64,000 bases of DNA from Streptomyces lanatus (GTDB lineage Bacteria > Actinomycetota > Actinomycetes > Streptomycetales > Streptomycetaceae), in NCBI RefSeq assembly GCF_014655715.1, contig NZ_BNBM01000009.1, forward strand, positions 186,001-250,000, given 5' to 3'. The first letter of the stretch is position 1. The number at the start of each line of letters is the position of its first letter. A program made the position numbers and the translations under genes. The notes beneath the pieces were generated by a model that worked only from the letters and a program-made list of their open reading frames with translations, searched no databases and was not told the DNA's origin. Below, in pieces: positions 35,019-42,680 of the stretch.

Positions 35019-35445
35019 CTGTGGGCGCTGGGGAACCCGAAACTCAACGAACGCGAAGTGCTCCAGGCCATGCTCGACGTCGATGAAGACCTGGTCGCCG
35101 ACTGGCCCGGACTGCTGATCATCGCGGACAAGGGCTTCGCTTCCAAGGAGTTCGAGAATGACCTGGTCATGCGTGGGGCCGGACTGCTGCTGCCCTCGTT
35201 CAAGCGGGAGAAGAAGCGCAGGGGCGAGGGCCTGCTCAAGTCGGTGCGGCAGCTGATCGAGTCCGTGAACGCCACCCTCAAGGGGCAGTTGGACCTGGAG
35301 CAGCACGGCGGACGGACCTTCGAAGGCGTCGCCGTCCGTGTCGCCCAGCGCATCCGCGCCATGGCCGCCGCAACCACAAGACCGGCGCCCCGAGCACGCG
35401 GTCGCTGGTCGCATTCGATCACTGAACACATCGGACTTGTTCGTC
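35019..35445 (+). pseudogene. IS982-family transposase fragment, copy 2
   Basis: Encodes ILWALGNPKLNEREVLQAML, LLIIADKGFASKEFENDLV, RQLIESVNATLKGQLDLEQH and RRTFEGVAVRV-like sequence, then loses frame after AMAA because 11 bases present in copy 1 are missing. It starts at almost the same internal point as copy 1 and ends with the same terminal sequence (35425-35445). The orientation is opposite, making inverted repeats of about 420 bp, 3 kb apart. Confidence 0.8.
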
Positions 35446-35534
35446 CAGTTCCACGAGTTGAGCGCCGGGCACCCCGTGTGCCGCTTCTCCTGGTCGGCCT
35501 GGCCCGGCAGCGCTTGTCGCCATCCGGCTACTGC

Positions 35535-35870
35535 TGGAGGTACGAGGATGTTTGTACGCGTCGAACGGCTTGCCGTTCATGTCCACTGCGCCTGTGGGAC
35601 CACGACTGCTTCGCGCTCCAGTTGATCGCGGCCTTCACATCGGCCTGCTCGCCGGGTTCGCCGAAGTCGGGACAGCCGGTGGAACGGCCGAACCCGCGCG
35701 TATAGACCATTACGAAGGCGTAGCCCTGCCCTTGTCGAACAGGTCGGTGCCCCTCATGAGGTTCTGGAAGTGACCGACGCTTTCTTGCCGTTGGGCAGCT
35801 CTGCCGGAAGCAGGATGTCGGGGACTCCGCGCCCGACGCGGTTGCGACCGTGCTGGCCGGCGGGCGAACG
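35535..35870 (-). pseudogene. CocE/NonD hydrolase remnant, paralogue of the 13.4-kb gene
   Basis: Minus-strand pieces in three frames match the secreted hydrolase at 13407-15167: PDILLPAELPNGKKA (its ADVLLPEKLPEGAKV), HFQNLMRGTDLFDKG, GYAFVMVYTRGFGRSTGCPD, EQADVKAAINWSAKQSWS, and TGAVDMNGKPFDAYK. The catalytic elbow has changed from GKSFD to GKPFD, losing the nucleophile Ser. There are at least two frameshifts and an internal deletion, and everything downstream of the elbow is gone. It is a clear dead duplicate. Confidence 0.85.
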
Positions 35871-35994
35871 GGCCCCGCCCAGAGCCTGCGGCCCGAACGG
35901 CAGCAGACGGACCGGACTGTTGGTGAGACAACGGGGAGCGGCCACCCTGCGCAGCGCGCCAGGGTGGCCGCCCCTTCTGCGCCATGCGAAGCGG

Positions 35995-36249
35995 TCAGCG
36001 CACCCAGACGGTGTACTCGGCGCGACCACCCGGACCGTCGCACCACACCTCGTCATACCCGTTGTGCTGGGCGTTCGGCAGCTCCTCAGCCTCGCACTGC
36101 CCCTTCGAGTCATACGTCATACCGCCAGCCACGTGCCAGCCGCTGCCGGGTGGGGGGACGGCGACTGCGCTGGTGGCGGTCAGCGGGACTGCTATCGCTG
36201 CGGCGCCGACGGCGAGGCCGACGGTGATGCGGGAACGCCACGACTTCAT
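35995..36249 (-). CDS. Small secreted protein, unknown function
   Basis: An 84-residue precursor with a classical signal peptide (MKSWRSRITVGLAVGAAAIA, then SAVA before the likely cleavage site) and a mature domain of about 55 residues: WHVAGGMTYDSKGQCEAEEL and YDEVWCDGPGGRAEYTVWV. The two Cys probably form a disulphide. ATG at 36249 has AAGGAGA 5 nt upstream, an excellent site. Operator pair E and a Crp-like site lie 107-174 bp upstream, so it appears to belong to the TetR network. No family was recognised. Confidence 0.75.
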   Translation of the reverse strand: MKSWRSRITVGLAVGAAAIAVPLTATSAVAVPPPGSGWHVAGGMTYDSKGQCEAEELPNAQHNGYDEVWCDGPGGRAEYTVWVR

Positions 36250-36355
36250 GAACTCTCCTTCTGTTGGCTGCACGGTCCCTAGGTAAAGCACCCGAGATCC
36301 GGTGCGCGGTGCCTCTGCGGCTTGCAGCGTGCCTTGATCGACACACCGCGCGGAA

Positions 36356-36388
36356 TGGCACTGAGCGCCAGTTTGGCATTTAGTGACT
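36356..36388. promoter_or_regulatory. TetR operator pair E (small secreted protein promoter)
   Basis: TGGCACTGAGCGCCA (36356-36370, 11 of 15 matches and itself palindromic) and TGGCATTTAGTGACT (36374-36388, 12 of 15) are spaced 18 bp apart, as in pairs B, C and F. The gene they would control reads leftward from 36249. Confidence 0.6.
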
Positions 36389-36409
36389 TCAACGACCATC
36401 CTCTATGGA

Positions 36410-36423
36410 GTGACCTGAGTCAC
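36410..36423. promoter_or_regulatory. Crp-like site upstream of operator pair E
   Basis: GTGACCTGAGTCAC is the exact reverse complement of the site at 21552. Seen from the leftward gene, it precedes operator pair E by 21 bp, the same distance as at pair C. Confidence 0.6.
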
Positions 36424-37406
36424 AGCAGAGTGTCTACGCTGAGGCCGTGGCAGCAGACCTCGACCGCACTCGAGAGAGTCCACGGGCCACAAGAAGGCGG
36501 TAGGGGTTGGTAGGTGATCTGCCGTCACCTGAACGGATGGGGCTGGGGCACCCCAGCCGGTCGCTCGCTCGGCTGAACACCGTGAGCAAGGACTGCTCGA
36601 TGCGCGGGTCTGTCCAAACGTGAAGTCCATGGTGCAGGGCGTCGCCGCCGCCTGCGAACTGCAGGGCGGTCTCCAGTGGGAAGCGACCTACGACGGGCTG
36701 CGGGTCGCCGAGGCCAAGGGCAACGGCGGTGGTCACGATCGGCTGTCCGGGCAGGACCATCGCCGACGTGCGCCGCGTACCTCGAAGGCCGGCCACGGCT
36801 ACCCAGGCCCGCGAGCACGGCATCAGCCGTGGCGCCGTGCGCACCGCTGTGGTCGACCTCATGCCCGACGACAGCGCGGCCGACCACCAGGCCACATCTG
36901 CCACGGCAGTCGTCACCCTCGATACGCCGGGCAAGTTCGCCGAGTTCCTCCGCGTGACCGAGCTGGACGACGCCGAGTGGGCCACACCACCGCCGCGCGC
37001 AAGGCCCGCCGGGAGTACGAGATGGACGGTTGCGGTTCCGGTGACGTCGGCCAGACGGCCAGGAAAGCTCGCTGCGGCGTGATGGATTGCCGGTCACCGG
37101 TGGCGAATTCACCGGTCGCGGACGGTATTTGTGGGGTGTACGGGACGCTGTCCAGGTGCGGCGGCGTTCCCTTGCGGTGTTTGCCTTGCCGTGGCGCGGT
37201 TTTTTCTCCGTCGCCGCTCGTCACAACGACTGTAACGCCGTCGGTGATCAGCAGGAGCTACGGGATGGACGTGAGCTCGGCACTTGGCTCCATCAGCCAC
37301 CATGCGGCGAACGCGGCAACCAGAGTCTCCAGCACCGGCCTTGATGTCGCTCGATTTTACTTAGGCTCGCATCCTGCGGACGTGCGCATTCTTAGGTTCG
37401 TCCTGC
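36424..37406. other. Probably degraded sequence; possible HTH fragment
   Basis: About 980 bp with no intact gene. On the plus strand at 36800-36960 one frame reads TQAREHGISRGAVRTAVVDL followed by MPD and TLDTPGKFAEFLRVTELDDAE, which looks like genuine coding sequence of an HTH-containing accessory protein, but it has no start and is quickly lost. The rest shows nothing recognisable. AT-rich DNA near 37330-37400 precedes the GPP34 stop. Confidence 0.35.
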
Positions 37407-38060
37407 TCAGCTCCATCCGCCGCCGACAGACCGACTGGAAAGCACCGAGTTTGACAGGGCTTTGCGCAGGCCCGGTATTTTTCGATCAAAATTCCTGGCG
37501 AATTCCTCAAGCGTATCCTTGTGTTTGCGGCGCTCGGAACGATTCAGGACGACCCCCATGGTCGCGTCGCTCTCCAGGGCGATCACCGGCAGTGCCACTT
37601 GCGCCAGGGGCAGAGTGGACGGGTCGGGAGTGGTGGTGACGCGCGTGCGCAACGCTTGCTGCACAGCTCGGGCCTCCTCTTCCCGCCGCAAGACAACTTT
37701 GCTCCCTCCAAGCAGGCTCAAGGTGGGGCCGGTCTTCTTTTCGATAATCCCAGCAGCCGTCAGCTGGTTTTCGACCGGTTTCTCCGCCTTGTGTGCGGTG
37801 TTGTGCACCAGTGCCATCCACTTTCTCGGCCTCGCGTGCAGCTCTTCCCACACAGAGGCAAGAAACGGATCCGCCGGTGAATGGTCCCCAAGTACGCGAA
37901 CCCGGTGCCCGTCGGTCTCAGCCTGTCCCGCAAGGAATAGCTCGACCAGGGCGGCAGCGCGCAGCCGCTGCCCGCGGAACTGCAGAAGAGTAGCCGGAAA
38001 CTTGTTCTTCTTGAAGGCGTAGGCACACAGGTAGATCTGCTGCGGAAGCGTGAGATCCAT
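37407..38060 (-). CDS. GPP34 (GOLPH3/Vps74-like) family protein
   Basis: Bacterial member of the family that in eukaryotes binds phosphatidylinositol-4-phosphate at the Golgi. The 217-residue protein has the family N-terminus MDLTLPQQIYLCAYAFKKNK, RGQRLRAAALVELFLAGQ, and a helical C-terminal half with LPVIALESDATMGVVLNRSE and HKDTLEEFARNFDRKIPGL. In Streptomyces its role is unknown; membrane association and regulation are guesses by analogy. ATG at 38060 has AAGGAG 7 nt upstream. It is divergent from the S9 peptidase, with two operator pairs in the shared 560-bp gap. Confidence 0.83.
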   Translation of the reverse strand: MDLTLPQQIYLCAYAFKKNKFPATLLQFRGQRLRAAALVELFLAGQAETDGHRVRVLGDHSPADPFLASVWEELHARPRKWMALVHNTAHKAEKPVENQLTAAGIIEKKTGPTLSLLGGSKVVLRREEEARAVQQALRTRVTTTPDPSTLPLAQVALPVIALESDATMGVVLNRSERRKHKDTLEEFARNFDRKIPGLRKALSNSVLSSRSVGGGWS

Positions 38061-38315
38061 GTGAACTCCTTGAATACGTGACAACAGGACCAGTTCCTAC
38101 TACATGGCGCGATCTACAAGGGTCGTTGACGGCATATCGGGATCGCCGGCCCCGGCCGTCGACCTGTCGGCGTAGCGCTTTTCCTGACTCGACGGGACTC
38201 CAGCCGCTCGAAGGCGCCATGAATCCGCACCACGGTCCCCCGACTCACAGCAGGAAGCTCGTGATCTTCATGGCTGTCAACTCTCCCGAAGTCCATCTTG
38301 CGTGACCCACCATTG

Positions 38316-38348
38316 TGTCACTAACTGTAATAGTGACGCTTAGTGACA
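38316..38348. promoter_or_regulatory. TetR operator pair F (GPP34 side)
   Basis: TGTCACTAACTGTAA (38316-38330, 12 of 15 matches) and TGACGCTTAGTGACA (38334-38348, 13 of 15) are spaced 18 bp apart. The pair lies 256 bp upstream of GPP34. About 45 bp downstream of it (leftward) a short frame begins at 38271 and ends after eight codons (MKITSFLL), so the transcript may have a long leader or a decayed first gene. Confidence 0.65.
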
Positions 38349-38370
38349 GCATTGCCCACCCCTCGCGCAT

Positions 38371-38384
38371 GTGACCTGCGCCAC
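38371..38384. promoter_or_regulatory. Crp-like site upstream of operator pair F
   Basis: GTGACCTGCGCCAC fits GTG-N6-GNCAC and differs from the site at 36410 at two positions. It lies 22 bp upstream of pair F as seen from the leftward gene, matching the arrangement at pairs C and E. Confidence 0.5.
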
Positions 38385-38474
38385 GAGTTCACTGCTGGTC
38401 GAGCGGTCATCCAGGGGAGGTGAGGCTGTAATCGACGGTCCACGGCGGCTGACATGCGACGCACTTGCCATCAC

Positions 38475-38505
38475 TGTCACTTAGTGACACCGTCATTAAG
38501 TGACA
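38475..38505. promoter_or_regulatory. Tandem TetR operator G (S9 peptidase promoter)
   Basis: TGTCACTTAGTGACA (38475-38489, perfect) and CGTCATTAAGTGACA (38491-38505, 13 of 15 matches) have the 16-bp spacing of pair A and end 116 bp before the S9 peptidase start. Both tight, 16-bp-spaced pairs serve peptidase-type genes. Confidence 0.78.
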
Positions 38506-38621
38506 GCCTTCGATCGCTGAATGGTGACCGGCTCCAGGCTGCGAACCCACCCAGAGCCCTTGCCGACCATCATCAGGGCCTCATCACTCGCTGTCCGGGG
38601 ACAGCCACAGGAAGGACCCAC

Positions 38622-40511
38622 ATGGCACTGCCGAAGCCGATCAGCGTCGAGGAGTTCTTTGCCCCTCCTGTCCGTTCGAGGGCCTCCCTCTCGCCGGACG
38701 GCACCAAGATCGCGTACCTGGCTCCTTGGGGGAACCACCTGAACCTGTGGATCGAGAGTGTCGACGCGCCCGGGGACGCGCGGCGAGTCACCTCCGAGGA
38801 CCGCAACCTGCTGAGCTATCACTGGACCGACGATCCGAGGTGGCTGCTCTATACCCGGGACCAGGGGGGCGACGAGAACCGGCACCTGTACCGCGTCGAT
38901 CTCGAAGACCCGGACGCAGGGGCTACTGACCTGACCCCTTTCCCCGGCGCACGCATCGTGGATCTGAAGCTGCCCGCCGCGCGGCCGGGGAAGGCGGTGT
39001 TCTCCTCGAACAGCCGGAACCCCGCCGCGTTCGACCTCTTCGAGCTGGACATCGCCACCGGTGACATGCGGACCCTCGCGGAGAACACCGGAGGCGCTGC
39101 CACCACCTTTTTCTATGGCGGCAGCGGAGACCCCTTCACCAGCGACGTCACCGAACAGGGCGACCTCAACCTCTCGCGCTGGAACGAGGCCACGCAGACG
39201 TTGCGCCACATCGCGCAGTTCGACGGTGCGGACTATCCGCTGGGCGTCTATCCGCTGGAAGTTACCGCCGACGCCGGCGTTCTCTTCGGTTCGAACCGGG
39301 GCTCGGACAGACTCCGCCTGGCCCGGTTGGATGCAGAAACCGGCGAGGAGACGGAGGTCGACTCCCACCCGCAGTACGACCTGGACACACGAGCCCGTGT
39401 CTTTCCCGCACTGCCCTCGCCGCTCATCTTCAGCCGACGTACCGGCGAGCTCATCGGAGTTCGCTACCTCGGGGAACGACTGGTGATCAACGCACTGGAC
39501 CCGCACTTCGCCGAGGTCTTGGAGAACCTGAGGAATCTGTCCGATGGCGACCTGGCCCACATCTCGTCCGACGAGAGCGAGCAGCGGTGGGTCGTCAGCT
39601 TCACCCATGACCGCGATCCCGGGGCCACATACTTCTACGACCACTCCTCGGGCGAGAGTCGCGCACTGTTCCGGCCCCTTGGCCACCTGGATCCCGAGCA
39701 GCTGGCACCGATGACACCGGTGACGATCACCGCTCGGGACGGTCTCGCGCTCCCCTCTCACCTGACACTGCCAATCGGGACAGAGCCGCACCGGCTGCCG
39801 CTGGTCCTGCTTGTGCACGGCGGTCCCTGGGACCGAGACAGCTGGGGGTTCAACCCTCTCGTCCAACTGCTGGCCAACCGGGGCTACGCGGTGCTTCAGG
39901 TGAACTTCCGCAGCTCCACGGGGTACGGCAAGTCGTTCATGAAGGCCGGCATCGGGGAGTTGGCCGGCAAAATGCACGACGACCTGATCGACGGTGTGAA
40001 CTGGGCCATCCAGCAGGGATACGCGGACCCGGACCGGGTGGCGATCTTGGGCGGCTCCTACGGTGGCTATGCGGCACTGGTCGGAGTCACCTTCACGCCC
40101 GATGTCTTCGCCGCCGCGGTGGACATCTTCGGGGTCTCTGACCTCGCCAACTTCCTGCGCAACCAGCCGGAATTCGTCCGTCCGGCCCTTGCCGCCAACT
40201 GGTTCCGCTGGGTCGGCGACCCCGCGGATCCGCAGCAGGAGGCCGACATGCTGGCCCGCTCACCGATCAGCCAGGTCGACCAGGTCCGTACACCGCTACT
40301 CATCGCCCAGGGCGCCAACGACGCCCGGGTAGCGCAGGCAGAATCCGACAACATGGTCCAGGCTCTCCGGGCACGTGGGGTCCCCGTCGAGTACATACTC
40401 ATGGCGGACGAAGGGCACTCCATCGAGAACCCGGAGAACTTGATCGCCGTGTACCGCGCCGTGGAGCGTTTCTTGGACGAGCATCTCGGACACGACCGGG
40501 ACGAGACGTAG
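38622..40511 (+). CDS. S9-family prolyl oligopeptidase/acylaminoacyl peptidase
   Basis: Cytoplasmic serine peptidase that trims short or N-acylated peptides. The 629-residue protein has an N-terminal beta-propeller (residues about 30-340, e.g. RASLSPDGTKIAYLAPWG and ASDRLRLARLD-like blades) and a C-terminal alpha/beta hydrolase domain. Catalytic residues are Ser479 (GGSYGGY), Asp567 (GANDARV) and His599 (DEGHSIENPENL); PLVLLVHGGPW forms the oxyanion region. ATG at 38622 has AGGAAGGA upstream. No signal peptide is present, unlike the CocE enzyme under the same operator type. Confidence 0.92.
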   Translation: MALPKPISVEEFFAPPVRSRASLSPDGTKIAYLAPWGNHLNLWIESVDAPGDARRVTSEDRNLLSYHWTDDPRWLLYTRDQGGDENRHLYRVDLEDPDAGATDLTPFPGARIVDLKLPAARPGKAVFSSNSRNPAAFDLFELDIATGDMRTLAENTGGAATTFFYGGSGDPFTSDVTEQGDLNLSRWNEATQTLRHIAQFDGADYPLGVYPLEVTADAGVLFGSNRGSDRLRLARLDAETGEETEVDSHPQYDLDTRARVFPALPSPLIFSRRTGELIGVRYLGERLVINALDPHFAEVLENLRNLSDGDLAHISSDESEQRWVVSFTHDRDPGATYFYDHSSGESRALFRPLGHLDPEQLAPMTPVTITARDGLALPSHLTLPIGTEPHRLPLVLLVHGGPWDRDSWGFNPLVQLLANRGYAVLQVNFRSSTGYGKSFMKAGIGELAGKMHDDLIDGVNWAIQQGYADPDRVAILGGSYGGYAALVGVTFTPDVFAAAVDIFGVSDLANFLRNQPEFVRPALAANWFRWVGDPADPQQEADMLARSPISQVDQVRTPLLIAQGANDARVAQAESDNMVQALRARGVPVEYILMADEGHSIENPENLIAVYRAVERFLDEHLGHDRDET

Positions 40512-40704
40512 CCGCCGTCCTGGCCGCGGCGGTCAGCGGTCGGCGCAAGGAAATCCGCGTGGACCCGCAGCCCGGAGGCCTCAGTCTCCCCGGCCACCAT
40601 CATCTGATGCTCGGCCCAGCGGCGGCGGGGAAGCACGAGGCGCGAGCGCCTGAGGGAGACACGGCAAACCGGAACGGAGCTCGCGCCGCCATATTCAAGA
40701 TGTG

Positions 40705-40960
40705 GAAAAGCTACCGAAGTCTCCCTGCGCTTCGCCGAGCTGGGGCCGCTCCGGGTACGGCGTGACGAGGAGGAACTGACCCTCGGCTCGCCTCAGCAGC
40801 GTGTGGTACTGGCTGCACTGCTTTATGGGGCGAGGACTCTCCGACGGCGATCGTGCCCGTGCTGCGCACCTATGTGTCGCGGCTGCGCAAGACCCCGGAG
40901 CCCGGCCGGGCGACCGACGAGCCCCGGGCCGTGATCGTCTCAGCCACCGACGGATTCCTG
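40705..40960 (+). pseudogene. SARP/AfsR-type regulator N-terminal remnant
   Basis: One frame reads LRFAELGPLRVRRDEEELTL then GSPQQRVVLAALLY, the start of a SARP DNA-binding domain. After a deletion of about 50-60 bases near 40828 another frame resumes GEDSPTAIVPVLRTYVSRLR then KTPEPG. The junction removes part of the OmpR-like domain, and the BTAD domain is absent. No credible start codon remains. It is a scar of a pathway-specific antibiotic regulator. Confidence 0.72.
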
Positions 40961-41367
40961 GGCTCCGCTGTGCCCGAAGTGGGCGAAGACGGCGCCGCCC
41001 TCGGTCGAGGGCGACTCGCCACGCTCGTAGATCCATCCTCCTTGAGGAGGGTGCGCAGCCGGCGAGCTACGTCGGTGGTGCTGTGCCCGTCCCACACGGG
41101 CGCCGTCTCTACCTCGGGCACGTCACCGAACAACGACCAGCTACTGGCTCGGTAGTGATTGCTGACCTGCCCCGTGGGGAGCTGGGCCACAACTATGAAC
41201 CAGCCGCCCCCGAAGCATGGCGCACCGTCGTGATGCTTCCATGAGCGGACAACGGGATACCTGGCGGCCAGCCACGCCCGGACTGCGTGTGCGTGGTAGA
41301 GCAGCCTGAATTCGTACAGCTCGTCGAAGGTGTGGAACCCGTCGGAGACGCTGCCGGTGTCGGTCAT
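40870..41367 (-). CDS. Phage-type WDGH-domain protein
   Basis: The frame begins MTDTGSVSDGFHTFDELYEF at 41367 and continues LLYHAHAVRAWLA, VVRSWKHHDG, GGGWFIVVAQLPTGQVSNHY, FGDVPEVETAPVWDGHSTTD and VARRLRTLL. This pattern (YHTF or FHTF, FIVGIDLPTG-like strand, then WDGH) belongs to small proteins common on actinobacteriophages and integrative elements. Function is unknown. The last 45 residues overlap the SARP scar on the other strand and look non-native, so the original stop is probably lost. It supports a mobile origin for this segment. Confidence 0.6.
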   Translation of the reverse strand: MTDTGSVSDGFHTFDELYEFRLLYHAHAVRAWLAARYPVVRSWKHHDGAPCFGGGWFIVVAQLPTGQVSNHYRASSWSLFGDVPEVETAPVWDGHSTTDVARRLRTLLKEDGSTSVASRPRPRAAPSSPTSGTAEPRNPSVAETITARGSSVARPGSGVLRSRDT

Positions 41368-41903
41368 TCCTGGCCCCAGATTGCGTAGAGCCCGCAGCGC
41401 GGGCTTCGCCGCTGACACGCGGCGGGTCTTGCCCATTTTGCCGGGTACCTCGCCCGCCTGACCGGGCTGAAATGGTCAGCCCAAAAACGTAACTCAGGCC
41501 GGACTTCGTTGCAAGCGTTGTCTGCCGAGAGCCGCCCGAGTGAGGACCCGGGATAGTGGCGGCAGACTCAGGGTCCGCTCGCAGATCGGGTCTTGTGTAC
41601 TGCACTCACAGCAGGGACACCGACATCGTTAGCCCCGGCGGGCCCGCCTCAGGATCCTGTTGGTCGCGCGCCGCAATCCATGCCGCTGAGCAAGGACAAC
41701 TGTGCCTGGGCCGATCGTGTCGCGCCGCACGGTAGAGTCGACCCCTTTCCAGGTCGAGCAGGAAGGCGTCGCCACTCTCGGCGCGACGCGGGTCCCGATC
41801 CGCCGAGCCCCGCGTGACGACAACGAGGCTCAACGAAGCCGCCAACCGCAGACCTGTCGAGCGAGGTGGTGAACCGGCGCAAGACATAAAGGATGTGTTG
41901 GTG
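41368..41903. other. No gene recognised
   Basis: The 536 bp between the WDGH and GrpB genes contain only short frames without family resemblance. The GrpB promoter presumably lies in the right half. Confidence 0.5.
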
Positions 41904-42464
41904 ATGAACAGCAGCAAGCCTCGTCGGCCTGACGTCACGACGGTCGAGATCATCGGTGGTCCAGAAGCGCTCAAGGTCGGCCTTGGCACCTATGACGCCC
42001 GGTGGGCGGAGGTCTACCTGCATCACCGGCGTCGGATCCTTGACGCGTTGGCGGCAGTGGACGTCGACATCGAGCACATTGGATCGACTTCGGTTCCAGG
42101 CCTTGCCGCCAAACCGATTGTCGACATCGTCGTCGCGGTGGCCGACATCACAGCAGAAGAGGACTACCTCGACGGGCTGTTGGCTGCAGGTTACGAACTG
42201 CGGGTTCGCGAGCCAGGACATCGGCTCGTGCGTACGCCGACTCGCGAGGTTCACGTGCACGTATATGAACGAGGGGACGCAGCGGTACAGGAGTACCTTC
42301 TCTTCCGTGACCACTTGCGCACCAATGCAGACGATCGCGCCCTGTACGAGAGCGTCAAACGAGCTCTGCTCAGCCAGCAGTGGAACGACATGAACGACTA
42401 CGCCGACGCCAAGAACGACGTCATCCTCGCAATCAAGACTCGAGCCAGGGCAGCTCGCCAATGA
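41904..42464 (+). CDS. GrpB family protein
   Basis: Nucleotidyltransferase-fold protein of unknown substrate (GrpB/UPF0157). The 186-residue product has the signature IEHIGSTSVPGLAAKPIVDIVVAV, GYELRVREPGHRLVRTP, a His-rich strand VHVHVYERGD, and LFRDHLRTNADDRALYESVKRAL. Length is normal. ATG at 41904 has AAAGGA about 11 nt upstream; a GTG directly before it is an alternative. It stands alone in the island with no obvious partner. Confidence 0.88.
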   Translation: MNSSKPRRPDVTTVEIIGGPEALKVGLGTYDARWAEVYLHHRRRILDALAAVDVDIEHIGSTSVPGLAAKPIVDIVVAVADITAEEDYLDGLLAAGYELRVREPGHRLVRTPTREVHVHVYERGDAAVQEYLLFRDHLRTNADDRALYESVKRALLSQQWNDMNDYADAKNDVILAIKTRARAARQ

Positions 42465-42680
42465 CGCGCGATGGTGTCACGGGTTTGTGATCTGCGAATC
42501 TGTTCGCCTGGCGACGCCTACGTCATCGGCGCAGAACAGTCATGAGTCACGAACTGCCACCGTCGCAGGGACCTACTGAGGTTGCACCCCGAATCAGGGC
42601 ATTCCTCCGCAGCCGCGGATCGGGCCCAGTGGTGCCGCTATGCCGGTATGTACCTGGGCCTGTCCCCGAGAGAACTGTGG

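Noticed and set aside
40512..40532. CCGCCG/CGGCGG hairpin after the S9 peptidase
   Set aside because: Arms of only 6 bp in GC-rich DNA arise easily by chance; not convincing as a terminator.
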